NCBI RefSeq assembly: GCF_002797915.1
Contig: NZ_PGTY01000001.1
Coordinates: 930,001-994,000, forward strand
Source: Yoonia maricola
Lineage (GTDB): Bacteria; Pseudomonadota; Alphaproteobacteria; Rhodobacterales; Rhodobacteraceae
DNA length: 64,000 nucleotides
Direction of reading: 5' to 3'
Below the pieces are notes generated by a model that worked only from the letters and a program-made list of their open reading frames with translations, was not told the origin of the DNA and did no database searches. Made by a program: the position numbers and the translations under genes. Shown here piece after piece: positions 7,087-15,785 of the stretch (position 1 is its first letter; each line of letters opens with the position of its first letter).

Positions 7087-9441
7087 TTAGTTCAGCAGGT
7101 TCGGCACAATCGTGACGACCGCCGGGAAGAGGGCCAGTAACGCCAAGCCAAAGACCTGAATACCAATGAATGGCATCACTCCCTTATAAATCTGCCCTGT
7201 CGTGATCGACTTCGGCGCAACCCCCCGCAGATAGAACAGCGCAAAGCCAAAGGGCGGCGTCAGGAACGATGTTTGCAGGTTCACAGCAATCATGATCGTC
7301 ACCCATTTGGGGTCAAACGTGCCACCATAGATGACGGGCCCCACGATAGGGATCACGATGTAGATAATCTCAAGAAAATCCAGCACGAAGCCCAGCATGA
7401 ACAAGACCATCATCACCAGCAGGAACACCATCCACTCATCGTCGAAGGACCGCAGGAATTGTTGGATATAATGCTCACCCCCGAAGGAGATCAGCACAAG
7501 GTTCAACAGCTGTGATCCGATCAGGATGGTAAAGACCATCGAGGTCACCTTCGCCGTCTCGCGCACGACCGGCGCCAACACCCCACCCGCGATCAGGACC
7601 CAGCAGGACCATAGCAATCCAAAGAGCGCGAACAGGAAGCACCCAAAGGCCACCAGATAGGCCAGACGGTTTTCAAACAGGACGACCTCTTGCCCAAGGC
7701 GCATGTCAAAGTTCACACCCACCAGTAGCATCACCACAATGGCTGCCGCCGTCAGCAGCACCATGCGGCCAGACCGTCCTTGATCATGCAGTTTCCGATA
7801 GGCTGCCAGCAAGATGGCACCGCCAGCACCGAGGGCCGCCGCAGGCGTCGGATTGGTGATACCACCCAGAATCGAGCCCAGAACAGCCACAATCAGTACG
7901 AGTGGCGGGAAGACGACGCGCAGGATTTCATTGCCAGCCAGCAATTTCGCTGCAAAGCGCAAACCGTAGAAGGCAATGATCACTGGAATAGCCATAAACA
8001 GGGTCGTTTTCCCCGGTGTCGTCAGAGGCGAGACGATCAGAACATCAGTCAACAATACTAAGCCGACACCGATAGCACCGACGATCAATGGACGCGCATC
8101 CGCGCTTGGCGCGACACCGCGTGCAATGGCCAACATCAGCCCCATGAGAACCGCAAAGATCGCGATACCAGAACCAATTGGGGCTGCCGCATCTACCTTC
8201 TGCATGACAAGCTCTGCACGCTCTTCGGGTGACAACTCGCGCGCTTGTTCAACGCCACCGGCATCATCAATGGCAGCTTGCTCGGAGACCGCCGTTTGCC
8301 ATGCTTCCTCACCGTGCAGTTCTTGCATGGCAACGGCGCAATCTTCGCTCACGCGGGTGCGCAGTGATGCGGTTTGTCCGGAGGCTGTGAAGCTATCGAC
8401 AATGACCGACTGAGAGCCAACCAAGTTCACCTGTCCCATGCCAATCGCCAAACCGATAATCGCAACAGGCGCTGCGAGAAACCATGTAAAGCTGTCATTG
8501 CGGGTAATGACCTCGCCACCTGGGCCTTCGTCAAATTGCACAGGTGGGGCCTTGCTTGGATTGATCAGCGCAAAGACAAAGGCGTAACCGGCATAAAGTA
8601 CGGCCAGCATGATACCCGGCAGCAATGCCGCTTGGAACAACGTGCCAACAGACACAACCGCAGGCTCACCCAGATAGGTTAGCGCATCCGAACAGCCCAC
8701 CAATTGCGCGCGTTCTTCTTGCGCGGCCGAGTATAGATCACCCGCCAACGTGCCCAAAAGCACGATCACAATGGACGGCGGAATGATCTGTCCCAACGTA
8801 CCAGAGGCCGCGATGACACCAGTCGACAATTGCGGTGAATAGCCGTTCTTGAGCATCGTCGGCAGCGCCAAGAGGCCCATGGTCACAACAGTGGCCCCCA
8901 CGATGCCCGTGGAAGCGGCAAGGAACGCACCCACAATCACAATGGAAACAGCCAAACCACCCGGCAGCGGGCCAAACACCTTAGCCATTGTCGTCAGCAA
9001 TTCATCGGCGATGCGGCTGCGCTCCAGCACGATCCCCATCATCACAAACATGACAACGGCCAGCAGTGTCTCGATCGATTGACCCGCCAGAACGCGCTCG
9101 TTCATCCGGTTGACCATGAAGCCGACGTTGCGGTCCAATGCAATTTCCCAGCCTTGTGGGAACAGCACGTCCTCGTATCGCGGCAATTCAGGGTATCGGA
9201 AGACCGATATCGCATCCGGTCGAACCCCTTCGGCAATCAGCGCCGCGTACTCGGTCGAATTCGTATCAACCGCTGCGTGGATCAAAAGGCCCGAGCTATC
9301 AAGCGCTGCAATAATCGCGAAGGAAATAACGGCCGAGCCGGAGATTGCAAATGCCACAGGGAAGCCTGACAGGATCCCTGCAAAGAGTGTGAGAAAGACG
9401 ATAATAATACCGACTTCGATGCCATCTAATCCGAAAAGCAT
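7087..9441 (-). CDS. dctM: TRAP transporter large permease, enlarged DctM type
   Basis: The large membrane subunit drives sodium-coupled uptake of a substrate delivered by DctP. At 784 residues it is far longer than the usual DctM of about 430. Normal DctM blocks are recognisable at the N-terminal side (ASTGIVGATVVTMGLLALP, GTLGQIIPPSIVIVLLGTLA) and C-terminal side (FILGFVLDFLEI-like segment, LQTSFLTPPFGFALFYLRG). Between them, roughly residues 290-590, is inserted material with hydrophilic loops and several extra membrane helices, and there is another hydrophilic insert near residues 45-110. This build is seen in the TRAP branch annotated for mannitol/chloroaromatic or keto-acid compounds. 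It is the last gene of the dctP-dctQ-dctM operon. Confidence 0.9.
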   Translation of the reverse strand: MLFGLDGIEVGIIIVFLTLFAGILSGFPVAFAISGSAVISFAIIAALDSSGLLIHAAVDTNSTEYAALIAEGVRPDAISVFRYPELPRYEDVLFPQGWEIALDRNVGFMVNRMNERVLAGQSIETLLAVVMFVMMGIVLERSRIADELLTTMAKVFGPLPGGLAVSIVIVGAFLAASTGIVGATVVTMGLLALPTMLKNGYSPQLSTGVIAASGTLGQIIPPSIVIVLLGTLAGDLYSAAQEERAQLVGCSDALTYLGEPAVVSVGTLFQAALLPGIMLAVLYAGYAFVFALINPSKAPPVQFDEGPGGEVITRNDSFTWFLAAPVAIIGLAIGMGQVNLVGSQSVIVDSFTASGQTASLRTRVSEDCAVAMQELHGEEAWQTAVSEQAAIDDAGGVEQARELSPEERAELVMQKVDAAAPIGSGIAIFAVLMGLMLAIARGVAPSADARPLIVGAIGVGLVLLTDVLIVSPLTTPGKTTLFMAIPVIIAFYGLRFAAKLLAGNEILRVVFPPLVLIVAVLGSILGGITNPTPAAALGAGGAILLAAYRKLHDQGRSGRMVLLTAAAIVVMLLVGVNFDMRLGQEVVLFENRLAYLVAFGCFLFALFGLLWSCWVLIAGGVLAPVVRETAKVTSMVFTILIGSQLLNLVLISFGGEHYIQQFLRSFDDEWMVFLLVMMVLFMLGFVLDFLEIIYIVIPIVGPVIYGGTFDPKWVTIMIAVNLQTSFLTPPFGFALFYLRGVAPKSITTGQIYKGVMPFIGIQVFGLALLALFPAVVTIVPNLLN

Positions 9442-9459
9442 GTGTCTACCGCCCTACCT

Positions 9460-10404
9460 TTAGTGAATATTTGCGGCAAGTTCGGCGGTTTCATCGCCAA
9501 TCTTGTCTTTGTCGAGGTTCTTACCTTCGCTCGCAGGCCCTTCTTTCCACTCCAGATAAGAGCGGTAGAAGAACGCGACCGACTGCAGCAAGATCATTGC
9601 GGTAAAGACCACCAGCAGGATCTTGAACAGGAAGTAGGCGTTGAAGCCATTTGGTGAAAAACCAATCGTTTCGACGTTCCAGCGCAACGCACGGGATTGT
9701 GTCAGCAAACGATCCAGAGAGCTGGAGGCCGATGGGTTCGGCACGACCAAGTGCCGCCACAAAAAGAACCAGCCGTAAAGCCATGTCAGGATCGCAGCAG
9801 GCACCATCAACACAATGGAACCGATCATGTCGATCACGCGTTTCGCGCGGTAGCTGATCGCAGAATACACAAGGTCCACACGGACGTGGCCGCCTTGGAC
9901 AAATGTGTAAGACGCGCAAAGTGTGACAATCATCGCGTTGTAGAATTTCAGCTGCTCTGACCACCAACTGACATCATGCGTTACAGTTACACCCAAACCA
10001 ATGCTGATCTCTGAGACCGCGAACACACGCTGCATAAAGATGATCACAATTTGCTGCAGCACCATCAATAGCCCAGCCCAGGCGGCAGTACGGCCAACCA
10101 CATTGGCAAAGCCTTCAAGGCTGCGCACACAGCCCCACATAAAGCGATTGTTGATGAAGCCGATAATTGTAACGACAAGGAAAATTGCAAAGACCACAAA
10201 GAAGAACTCGACCGAGGCACCGTAGTAAATAAAGCGCATCAGCGCTTCCTTCTGTTCGGTCTCCATCGCGCCATTGATCGAGGGCAGCCATGACAGCCAT
10301 GAGCTGGGATTAAAGAGTGCGTAAAAAAAATTGTAGAACGCATCAATCAGGTTCCCGAAGAACCATCCTATTGCATTTCCACCCCATGCATCGCCTAAGC
10401 CCAT
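9460..10404 (-). CDS. dctQ: TRAP transporter small permease, enlarged DctQ type
   Basis: The four-helix small membrane subunit of the TRAP transporter, partner of DctM 18 bases downstream. At 314 residues it is longer than the typical 160-220; the extra length is an N-terminal segment with additional hydrophobic stretches (VEFFFVVFAIFLVVTIIGF) and a C-terminal extension after SYLEWKEG. The DctQ core is visible in ASYTFVQGGHVRVDLVYSAI, AILTWLYGWFFLW and the final helix FKILLVVFTAMILLQSVAFF. It matches the enlarged DctM and suggests both belong to the same unusual TRAP branch. A stable hairpin separates it from dctP. Confidence 0.88.
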   Translation of the reverse strand: MGLGDAWGGNAIGWFFGNLIDAFYNFFYALFNPSSWLSWLPSINGAMETEQKEALMRFIYYGASVEFFFVVFAIFLVVTIIGFINNRFMWGCVRSLEGFANVVGRTAAWAGLLMVLQQIVIIFMQRVFAVSEISIGLGVTVTHDVSWWSEQLKFYNAMIVTLCASYTFVQGGHVRVDLVYSAISYRAKRVIDMIGSIVLMVPAAILTWLYGWFFLWRHLVVPNPSASSSLDRLLTQSRALRWNVETIGFSPNGFNAYFLFKILLVVFTAMILLQSVAFFYRSYLEWKEGPASEGKNLDKDKIGDETAELAANIH

Positions 10405-10457
10405 GAGATATCCCCTCCGTGGAAGCTAGTCTGGGCACCTCCCCGGCACCGCTTGGT

Positions 10458-10493
10458 GTGAAGGCCCTTATGCACGCTGCATCGGGCCTTCAC
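10458..10493 (-). promoter_or_regulatory. Intercistronic stem-loop between dctP and dctQ
   Basis: Perfect 10-base inverted repeat GTGAAGGCCC / GGGCCTTCAC around a 16-base loop that itself contains TGCA-CGC-TGCA. There is no T-run, so it is more likely an mRNA-stabilising or partially terminating element. Such hairpins commonly let a binding-protein gene be expressed above its membrane subunits. Confidence 0.6.
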
Positions 10494-10533
10494 TTTGATC
10501 TAGGTCATGAAAGCATGGCCAGCCGCAAAGGGC

Positions 10534-11616
10534 TTAGGCCATTACGCGGTCACGCTGAGCGCGATACGCGCCTTCAGACTGCTGAATCCATGACGACGAT
10601 GCGGCCATTGAAGCAGTATAGCTTGCACGGATACGATCATAGATGTCGTCACCGTTGTACTGATCAAGCGTTTCGCGTGCCGCGGTGCCCATAGCATCCC
10701 AAACTGAATCCGGGAATTCCAGAACCTGTACGCCACCGGCTTGCAGACGCTGAAGTGCGGCACCGTTGTTGTTCATGAACTGCGCAAGGTTCCACTGGTG
10801 TGCTTCGCCAGATGCGATCTCGATGATCTTCTGGTGTTCTGGGCTCAGGCTTTCCCACACATCAAGGTTTGTCGCGAGTGACAGGGCAGCGCCCGGCTCG
10901 TGCATACCAGCTGTGTAGTAGAACTTGGTGATTTCCTGGAAACCGGCTTTTTCGTCAGCCCATGGGCCAATCCACTCAGTCCCGTCAATCGCGCCAGAAG
11001 CCAGCGCTTGGTACACTTCTGCACCTGGCAGGTTCTGTACGGACGCGCCCATACGACCGAGCGCCTGACCACCAAGGCCCGGCATACGGAACTTCAAACC
11101 TTGGAAGTCCTCTGGCCCTGCGATTTCCTTGGCAAACCAGCCACCGGCCTGCGGGCCTGTGTTACCGGCCAAGAAGGATTTCAGGCCAAAGATCGAGCCA
11201 AGCTCATCATGGAATGCCTGACCTTCGCCTTGGTAGTACCAGTTCGAAATTTCCTGCGGCGTCATGCCGAATGGCACGGATGTGAAATATGCATAGCCGG
11301 GGTGCTGACCGACAAAGTAGTAGTCCGCACCGTGGTACATATCGGCCTGACCGGATGTGACGGCGTCGAATACCTCAAACGCACCAACCAGTTCGCCAGC
11401 GGCTTTCAGGTCGATGGTCAGCGAGCCACCAGACATGGCTGTGATTGTGTCAGCAGCACGCTGTGCGGCGTCATGCACACCGGCAAGACCACGGCCCCAT
11501 GTCGTGACCAATGTGAGTGTGCGGTTGCCCTGTGCGTATGCAGGTGCAGCCAGCGCTGTTGCGGCTGCCGCAGAGCCACCAAGTGCTGAATTCTTTAAAA
11601 ATGAACGACGATCCAT
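10534..11616 (-). CDS. dctP: TRAP transporter substrate-binding protein, TakP/FcbT1-like
   Basis: Periplasmic solute receptor that captures the substrate and hands it to DctQM. The 360-residue protein begins with a twin-arginine signal (MDRRSFLKNSALGG) and an Ala-rich cleavage region ending PAYAQ. The body matches the DctP family, in particular the branch containing the alpha-keto-acid receptor TakP of Rhodobacter sphaeroides: GELVGAFEVFDAVTSGQADM, GNTGPQAGGWFAKEI, LKFRMPGLGG and GAIDGTEWIGPWADEK can be recognised. A good ribosome site lies before the ATG. The actual ligand cannot be read from sequence; a keto acid or related carboxylate is a reasonable guess. Confidence 0.92.
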   Translation of the reverse strand: MDRRSFLKNSALGGSAAAATALAAPAYAQGNRTLTLVTTWGRGLAGVHDAAQRAADTITAMSGGSLTIDLKAAGELVGAFEVFDAVTSGQADMYHGADYYFVGQHPGYAYFTSVPFGMTPQEISNWYYQGEGQAFHDELGSIFGLKSFLAGNTGPQAGGWFAKEIAGPEDFQGLKFRMPGLGGQALGRMGASVQNLPGAEVYQALASGAIDGTEWIGPWADEKAGFQEITKFYYTAGMHEPGAALSLATNLDVWESLSPEHQKIIEIASGEAHQWNLAQFMNNNGAALQRLQAGGVQVLEFPDSVWDAMGTAARETLDQYNGDDIYDRIRASYTASMAASSSWIQQSEGAYRAQRDRVMA

Positions 11617-11716
11617 AAAAGTTACCTCCCGGGTGTTACATCAATGCCGGACGCCCCTTCGCGCCCGCAGATGGATTTCGTAGAGCGACACTAGCCCGAC
11701 ACCTTTTGGGGTGAAA

Positions 11717-11732
11717 TACGTAGTACTGCGTA
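11717..11732. promoter_or_regulatory. Near-perfect palindrome between dctP and the kinase gene
   Basis: TACGTAGTACTGCGTA is a 16-base palindrome with a single mismatched pair, centred on AGTACT, in the divergent gap. It is the best candidate binding site for the neighbouring NarL/FixJ-type regulator, whose family binds such short dyads. The assignment is an inference from position. Confidence 0.45.
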
Positions 11733-11862
11733 GAAATGCCGCTTTTGTCACTTTTTCTAACCAATTTCGCCTTTTGTTTGGGCGCTAACAGAACTTACGA
11801 CAAGGTCAATCAGCACATCTTGGCATTTGATTCGTGGATGATTCTTGACTAACGATCATCCA

Positions 11863-13296
11863 ATGACCCACCTTTTTTCGCGCTTGCGTGACATGATCAG
11901 TATGAGCTACGGGCAGAAGGTTTTCCTTCTGGCGACCCTGCCCCTGATTGCGGCTGTTTTCTTGATAACACTTGTTGTCGGCGCCCAGTCGCGCCAGCTG
12001 GCCGAACGCGAAATTCAGGCGCTTGAAGCACAGCTGATAGAGGCCAAACGCGCCGAACTGAAAAACTATCTGTCCATTGCACGCACCGCTGTCGTAAACA
12101 CCTATGGTCGCGCTGCGCCCGATGATGATGCGGCAAAACTGGCCGTCAGCCGTGAATTGGCCGCGATGCTTTATGGGCAGGATGGTTATTTCTTCGTCTA
12201 CGATTATGACGGCAACAACCTTGTTGCCCCCCGTCAGACCCATCTGATCGGAAAGAACTGGACGGGCCTCGAAGACCTAAACGGCACCCCAATCACCGAC
12301 GAATTGATCCGTATCGCTCGTACGGGCGGTGGGTATCACAGCTTTGACTGGCCCCGCCCGTCGACCGGAGCGACGGAACGCATGATCGTCTATGTCAACG
12401 GCCTGCAAGATTGGCGGTGGGCCATTGGAACCGGGGTGTTCATTGATGATGTGCTGGAAAACGTCGCAGCGGCGCGCGCCGATGTGGAAACGCGGATCAG
12501 AACGACAAGCTACTACATTGTTGCCATCGCCGTGGCTGCGTTGATCGCGGTCTTCATGACCGGCATGTTTCTGAATGTGCGTGAACGCCGCCTTGCGGAT
12601 GCCAAGCTGAAACAACTGACCCAGCGGATCATCGACACGCAGGAAGAAGAGCGCGGGCGCGTGGCCCGCGAACTGCACGACGGGATCAGTCAAATGCTGG
12701 TCGGTGTGCGCTACGCTTTGGAACTGGCGCGGCGCAAGCTCGGCGGTGATCAAGCGGTCAATGACAGCTTGAACAAAGGTATTGATGGGTTGGGATCAAC
12801 CATTCAAGAGGTCCGGCGCATCAGCCGCGACCTGCGCCCCGGCGTACTGGACGATCTGGGGCTTGGCCCCGCCCTGCAGGCGCTGACAGATGACTTTAGC
12901 ACGCGCACCGGGATCACAACCGAATTCGAAACAGTCGTCTTCCGTAATCGGCTGGACCAAGAAGCGCGCATCGCCCTTTACCGGATTGCGCAGGAAGCGC
13001 TGAACAATATTGAGCGTCACGCCGATGCAAAGCACGTGCAAATGGCGCTGAAGGGGCACCGCAAGGGTGCAATGCTGCGGATCAAGGATGACGGCATCGG
13101 CATGGTATGGCCCCGTCCAGCCCGCCATCAGATGGGCGGTTTGGGGCTCCGCAACATGCAGGAACGGATCGAACAACTTGGTGGCAGCTTGCGTATTCTT
13201 TCTGCGCGCACAGGCCAGACCGGTACGGTGATTGAAGCACAAGTCCCGCTCAGCCATTTGCTGCGCCCGCAAAACACGGCAAAGGAAAGCGCATGA
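11863..13296 (+). CDS. Membrane sensor histidine kinase with Cache domain (NarX/DegS type)
   Basis: Sensor kinase for the regulator encoded immediately downstream. From the ATG at 11863 it has 477 residues; a TTG at 11845 would add six. Membrane helices lie near residues 20-41 and 217-238 and flank a periplasmic Cache-type sensor (GYFFVYDYDGNNLVAPRQ, LIGKNW, WAIGTGVFIDDV). The cytoplasmic part has a HisKA_3 dimerisation domain with phospho-accepting His272 in ARELHDGISQ and a HATPase domain (EALNNIERHADAKH, DDGIGM, GGLGLRNMQERIEQLGG). It is divergent from the TRAP operon. By analogy with DctS/DctR-type systems it may sense the transported substrate, but this is inferred from position. Confidence 0.92.
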   Translation: MTHLFSRLRDMISMSYGQKVFLLATLPLIAAVFLITLVVGAQSRQLAEREIQALEAQLIEAKRAELKNYLSIARTAVVNTYGRAAPDDDAAKLAVSRELAAMLYGQDGYFFVYDYDGNNLVAPRQTHLIGKNWTGLEDLNGTPITDELIRIARTGGGYHSFDWPRPSTGATERMIVYVNGLQDWRWAIGTGVFIDDVLENVAAARADVETRIRTTSYYIVAIAVAALIAVFMTGMFLNVRERRLADAKLKQLTQRIIDTQEEERGRVARELHDGISQMLVGVRYALELARRKLGGDQAVNDSLNKGIDGLGSTIQEVRRISRDLRPGVLDDLGLGPALQALTDDFSTRTGITTEFETVVFRNRLDQEARIALYRIAQEALNNIERHADAKHVQMALKGHRKGAMLRIKDDGIGMVWPRPARHQMGGLGLRNMQERIEQLGGSLRILSARTGQTGTVIEAQVPLSHLLRPQNTAKESA

Positions 13297-13925
13297 TAAC
13301 TCGCGTTCTGATCGTTGATGACCATCCAATGGTCGCCGAAGGCATTCGGTCGCTACTGGAAAGCTATGATGACATCGCCGTTGTCGGCACTTTGGGCAAC
13401 GGGCAAGAGGCTGTGGATCAGGTGAACAGCTTGCAACCCGATGTCATCCTCATGGATCTGAACATGCCGGGGCTGTCGGGGTTGACCGCCACCGAGATGC
13501 TGCTGGAAGAAAGGCCTGAAACGCGGATTGTCATTCTGTCGATGCATGACAGCCCTGAATACATCTCAACCGCGCTCAGCCATGGTGCGCGCGGCTATAT
13601 TCTCAAAGACGTGCCGACCGACGAAATCCACACAGCAATTGAAACAGTGATGACGGGCGGCGAATACCTGTGCACCGGAGCCAAAAGATCATTACAGCCC
13701 AAAATCAGCGACGGGCGCGAGACGCTGACCAGCCGCGAACAGACAATCCTTTTGGAACTCGCACAGGGGCAATCAAACAAAGATGTCGCAAATACACTGA
13801 ATATCTCGGTCCGCACAGTGGAAACGCATCGCAAGAACATCAAGCGCAAGCTGGGGATCAGCTCGACCGCGGGGCTGACCCGTTATGCGCTGGAGCATGG
13901 TGTATTGCAGGGAACCGGGATTTAG
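13293..13925 (+). CDS. Response regulator, NarL/FixJ (LuxR) family
   Basis: A 210-residue DNA-binding response regulator, partner of the kinase whose stop codon it overlaps by four bases. The receiver domain has the acidic pair near residues 9-10, the phosphorylation site Asp55 in VILMDLNMPGLSG and the conserved Lys in GYILKDVP. The C-terminal LuxR-type helix-turn-helix runs from about residue 145 (LTSREQTILLELAQGQSNKD, ISVRTVETHRKNIKRKL). The likely target is the divergent dctP-dctQ-dctM operon, and possibly its own promoter, through the palindrome at 11717-11732. Its 3' end overlaps the convergent DUF1272 remnant. Confidence 0.93.
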   Translation: MITRVLIVDDHPMVAEGIRSLLESYDDIAVVGTLGNGQEAVDQVNSLQPDVILMDLNMPGLSGLTATEMLLEERPETRIVILSMHDSPEYISTALSHGARGYILKDVPTDEIHTAIETVMTGGEYLCTGAKRSLQPKISDGRETLTSREQTILLELAQGQSNKDVANTLNISVRTVETHRKNIKRKLGISSTAGLTRYALEHGVLQGTGI

Positions 13926-14235
13926 CGATCCTGCGGCGGGACATCCTTTAGCCGGGTCGTCATCTGCGCCAGATCATCTGCCGTCCAGCGCGAATGCTTG
14001 CGCGTTATTGATGCAGGCTGATGGGCAAGGCCAAGTTGAGGCGCATCACGATAGGCAACACGCGGTCTGATTGGCCGCGGGGCAAATCCACCACCGCAAG
14101 TCGGGCAAACATTCTGCAAAACCTGTTCAACGCAAACCGCACAAAGGTGCATTCATAGCTGCAAATTCGCGCCTCTGGCGCATCCGGTGACAAATCCTTG
14201 TCACACCATTCACAGTTTGGTCTGAGTTCCAGCAT
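13922..14235 (-). pseudogene. DUF1272 gene interrupted by a one-base frameshift
   Basis: The start (MLELRPNCEWCDKDLSPDAP, then ICSYECTF) is the characteristic N-terminus of DUF1272, a small Cys-rich protein with a zinc-ribbon-like pattern. In that frame the sequence then turns into unrelated VRFALNRFCRM. The expected continuation (CAVCVEQVLQNVCPTCGGGF, then APRPIRP) is present in the next frame and runs to a stop at 13922. Adding one A to the run at 14143-14145 on the plus strand restores a single frame of about 104 residues with CxxC pairs in order. Either the gene is recently inactivated or the base is an assembly error. The upstream TTG at 14253 is not a likely start. Confidence 0.85.
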
Positions 14236-14251
14236 CACTTTCACTTTGCGC

Positions 14252-14286
14252 AAAAAATAGCCCCGCGCCTTGGGATACGCGGGGCC
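14252..14286 (-). terminator. Rho-independent terminator after the LysM-SBP gene
   Basis: On the minus strand GCCCCGCG (14278-14285) pairs with CGCGGGGC (14260-14267), followed by TATTTTTTG. It lies 13 bases after the stop codon of the LysM-SBP gene and separates it from the DUF1272 remnant. Confidence 0.88.
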
Positions 14287-14297
14287 ATCTTCAGGCG

Positions 14298-15422
14298 TTA
14301 GTTTTCGACGGTATCGCGGATGCCTTCGCGTACAATATTAAACCACTCGCCAGACAGTCGCAGTTCTTGCAGACCCGCGTTGATGATGGGCAACGCTTCA
14401 TTCGCGAACGCGTTGTTTTTGGACACGAAGACATGCATCGTCACACCTGATGTCAGGGCTTCAAGCTTGGTGATCTGACCTTCCAGACCCAGCTCGCGGT
14501 AGTCCTCTTCTGCGGGCAGCGCATCGAGCGTCACAATATCGACCTCGCCGTTCTGCAATAATTCCCAACAGCCATTTTGTGGTACCGTTGTGCGCAATTC
14601 AACATTAGGGGGCATCAACCGCTGCGCCTCAAGGTCAAACGTGAACCAAGCTTCTGGACGGCAGAGCGTCGCGCCAAAGAGGTCAGAATAGCTGGCCGCG
14701 TTCTGATACTCTCCTCCAGCCAGCGTATAGTATCCCACAAGGGCTTCATAAAGTGGCGCGGAGTGATTGAAATCTGTGCAGCGATACGCGCTGGCCGGCG
14801 ACAGGTTTTCAACACGGTCACAGTCAGGCTTGAACCACGGGAACACCATATCAATGGCGCCTGAGGGCAGCAGTGTTTCAAGGTGCGACCCCCAGTCGTT
14901 GATAAACAGCATATCAAACTCTTGATCCGGATTGCCGACTTCCATCGACCGGCTGACCATCCGCGTGATCAGGCCGCCACCGGGGGCGTCCTCATCTGTG
15001 AATGGGGCATAGCCAGTTGCGGTGGCAATCCGCAGCGAACGACCCGGCTGGGCTGTTGTCGGCGCGGGTGCGGGGGCAGCATCAGCAGTGCCGGTTGCGA
15101 CGCGAACCACGCCTGTGGGCAAAGAACCATCTTCACACGGTATGGTCAGCACCTGCCCCACTTCAAGAATATTGGGGCTTTCCAGCACATTTGTATTTGC
15201 ATCAAAGAGCGCCTGAAAACCACCAGCCACGCCTGCAGTATCGGCAATCGTACTTAGTCTATCACCGCTGATCACCGTATGGGTTGAACACAACTCCTGC
15301 GCGGCCGCTTGCTGTGGCGTGCTCAGCATAAGGCCCGACGCGGCCAAAGTAGCAACAGCAAGGCTTGTTGATGTCAAAGCGACACTCTTCGGCAGGCTGT
15401 GATACAATTTTGATCTGGTCAT
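14298..15422 (-). CDS. Secreted LysM domain plus solute-binding (SBP_bac_3-like) fusion protein
   Basis: A 374-residue exported protein. After a long signal region ending near AAAQE, residues about 47-95 form a LysM peptidoglycan-binding module (THTVISGDRLSTIADTAG, then ILEVGQVLTIPC). An Ala/Pro-rich linker follows, and residues about 125-370 resemble a periplasmic amino-acid-binding fold (RSLRIATATGYAPFTDEDAP, INDWGSHLETLLPSGAIDMV, GEVDIVTLDALPAE). Four or more cysteines in the binding part could form disulfides. No ABC permease or ATPase gene is adjacent, so it may be a sensor or wall-tethered binding protein rather than a transport component. It has its own strong terminator. Confidence 0.85.
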   Translation of the reverse strand: MTRSKLYHSLPKSVALTSTSLAVATLAASGLMLSTPQQAAAQELCSTHTVISGDRLSTIADTAGVAGGFQALFDANTNVLESPNILEVGQVLTIPCEDGSLPTGVVRVATGTADAAPAPAPTTAQPGRSLRIATATGYAPFTDEDAPGGGLITRMVSRSMEVGNPDQEFDMLFINDWGSHLETLLPSGAIDMVFPWFKPDCDRVENLSPASAYRCTDFNHSAPLYEALVGYYTLAGGEYQNAASYSDLFGATLCRPEAWFTFDLEAQRLMPPNVELRTTVPQNGCWELLQNGEVDIVTLDALPAEEDYRELGLEGQITKLEALTSGVTMHVFVSKNNAFANEALPIINAGLQELRLSGEWFNIVREGIRDTVEN

Positions 15423-15785
15423 GAGTTCTCGCTTTATTGTGTTTCCTTAATTGCTTTTATCCTTTGAATAGCGGCGAAATGTTGACGAAAACGGGGTAAA
15501 TAGGAAATTGTCATTTTTTAGCGACAACTGTTGTTGGTATTCTGCACCGCTAGCACCTAAGATCGAGGTGCCCGCTTTTCTCAAATTTCCACCATCAATT
15601 ATTGAGAAGAGCCAGCGCAAATATTCGAATACCACATGATGAATGCACCGCTGTAGCGCCAACGCGTCAAGAGTTTTCAGCCCGCACTTTACGGCGACAG
15701 TCTCATTGTCCATCACCAAAGACTTGCTGTTGCGACATTCCGCCCCACATCCACTTACATCAACATTCTCAACAATGGATCATCC
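15423..15785. other. Divergent intergenic region without a recognised gene
   Basis: The 363 bases between the divergent LysM-SBP and yghU genes are AT-richer than their flanks and must hold both promoters. Open frames exist on both strands (for example a 90-codon frame at 15447-15719 on the minus strand) but none shows family features or a ribosome site, so I do not call a gene here. Confidence 0.6.

Noticed and set aside
13922-14152. A separate 76-residue CxxC protein
   Set aside because: It is the displaced C-terminal half of DUF1272 after a one-base frameshift, not an independent gene.
15447-15719. A 90-codon frame on the minus strand between the LysM-SBP gene and yghU
   Set aside because: No family features, no clear ribosome site and it occupies the divergent promoter region.
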